The position numbers and the translations under genes were made by a program. Below the pieces are notes generated by a model. That model saw nothing but the letters and a program-made list of their open reading frames with translations, ran no database searches and was not told where the DNA came from. Positions 15,690 to 15,889 of a stretch of DNA of 15,889 bases are shown here, one piece after another. Source of the DNA: Liolophura sinensis (Eukaryota; Mollusca; Polyplacophora; Chitonida; Chitonidae); contig NC_088305.1 of NCBI RefSeq assembly GCF_032854445.1, forward strand, positions 11,705,717 to 11,721,605, written 5' to 3'. Positions within the stretch are counted from its first letter, which is position 1. Each line of letters starts with the position of its first letter.

Positions 15690-15889
15690 ATTTATTTATT
15701 TATATGATTGGTGTTTTATGCCGTACTCAAGAATATTTCACTTATAAGACACTGGCCAGCATTATGGTTGGAGGAGACCGGGCAGAGCCCGGGGGAAACC
15801 CACGACCATCCACAGGTTGCTGGCCGACCTCCCTACGTACGACCAGAGAGGAATCCAGCATGAGCTGGACTTGAACTCACAGCAACCGC
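15690..15889 (-). mobile_element. tRNA-derived SINE, cut by the window edge
   Basis: The copy lies on the minus strand. Its 3' tail reads TTTATTTATTTATA on the plus strand at 15691. The core is well preserved (GATTGGTGTTTTATGCCG, ACTCAAGAATATTTCACT, CAGCATTATGG, GCCCGGGGGAAACCCACG). A B-box-like GGACTTGAACT lies at 15867-15877. The 5' head with the A box would lie beyond the right edge. It sits in the intron upstream of e1, in the gene's orientation. Confidence 0.8.

Noticed and set aside
1-15889. CRISPR array, prophage or bacterial operon
   Set aside because: The tandem arrays lack spacers, and the gene is spliced with eukaryotic introns and SINEs.

Overview
This is eukaryotic, intron-rich animal DNA. 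The best guess is a mollusc or another lophotrochozoan. It shows GT-AG exons in phase register, AT-rich introns, tRNA-derived SINEs ending in (AAATA)n, and a dispersed repeat I recognise from molluscan genomes. I see no bacterial operon, CRISPR array, viral gene or toxin gene. The assignment to mollusc rests on memory of repeats, not on a search.

The window holds the middle of one large minus-strand gene. I rebuilt ten consecutive coding exons, from e1 at 15594-15663 to e10 at 6464-6610. They give 3532 coding nt, about 1177 codons. At all nine junctions the donor phase matches the next acceptor phase. The 23-codon e1 and 34-codon e6 are too short to stand out as long reading frames and were found by their splice sites. 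The product is a long, charged coiled-coil protein with one acidic, probably disordered segment (e7). The last two exons carry a segment that resembles, from memory, the stretch just before a PKA RII-binding helix in AKAP9 (AKAP450), the Golgi/centrosome scaffold of the AKAP9/pericentrin family. Both ends of the gene, including any C-terminal PACT domain, lie outside the window.

Right to left: 15664-15889 is an intron with a SINE cut by the window edge. 13608-15663 holds e1 and the 1.5-kb main coiled-coil exon e2. 12772-13607 is an intron with a 39/36-bp minisatellite ending about 30 bp from the e3 acceptor. 9391-12771 holds e3 to e7, with a SINE beside the e7 acceptor. 8338-9390 is an intron with a divergent dispersed repeat. 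6464-8337 holds e8 to e10 with another SINE. 1-6463 has no exon I can support and is probably one long intron with SINEs, tandem arrays and a fold-back element.

Points most worth checking: two GC-AG introns in one kilobase; an exon with competing GT and GC donors; the intronic minisatellite with repeated acceptor-like sites; two donors where read-through meets a stop next to AATAAA; SINEs all in the gene's orientation; and an 11/15/22-residue spacing of a histidine motif in the coiled coil. None of this is evidence for a wholly new biological system.
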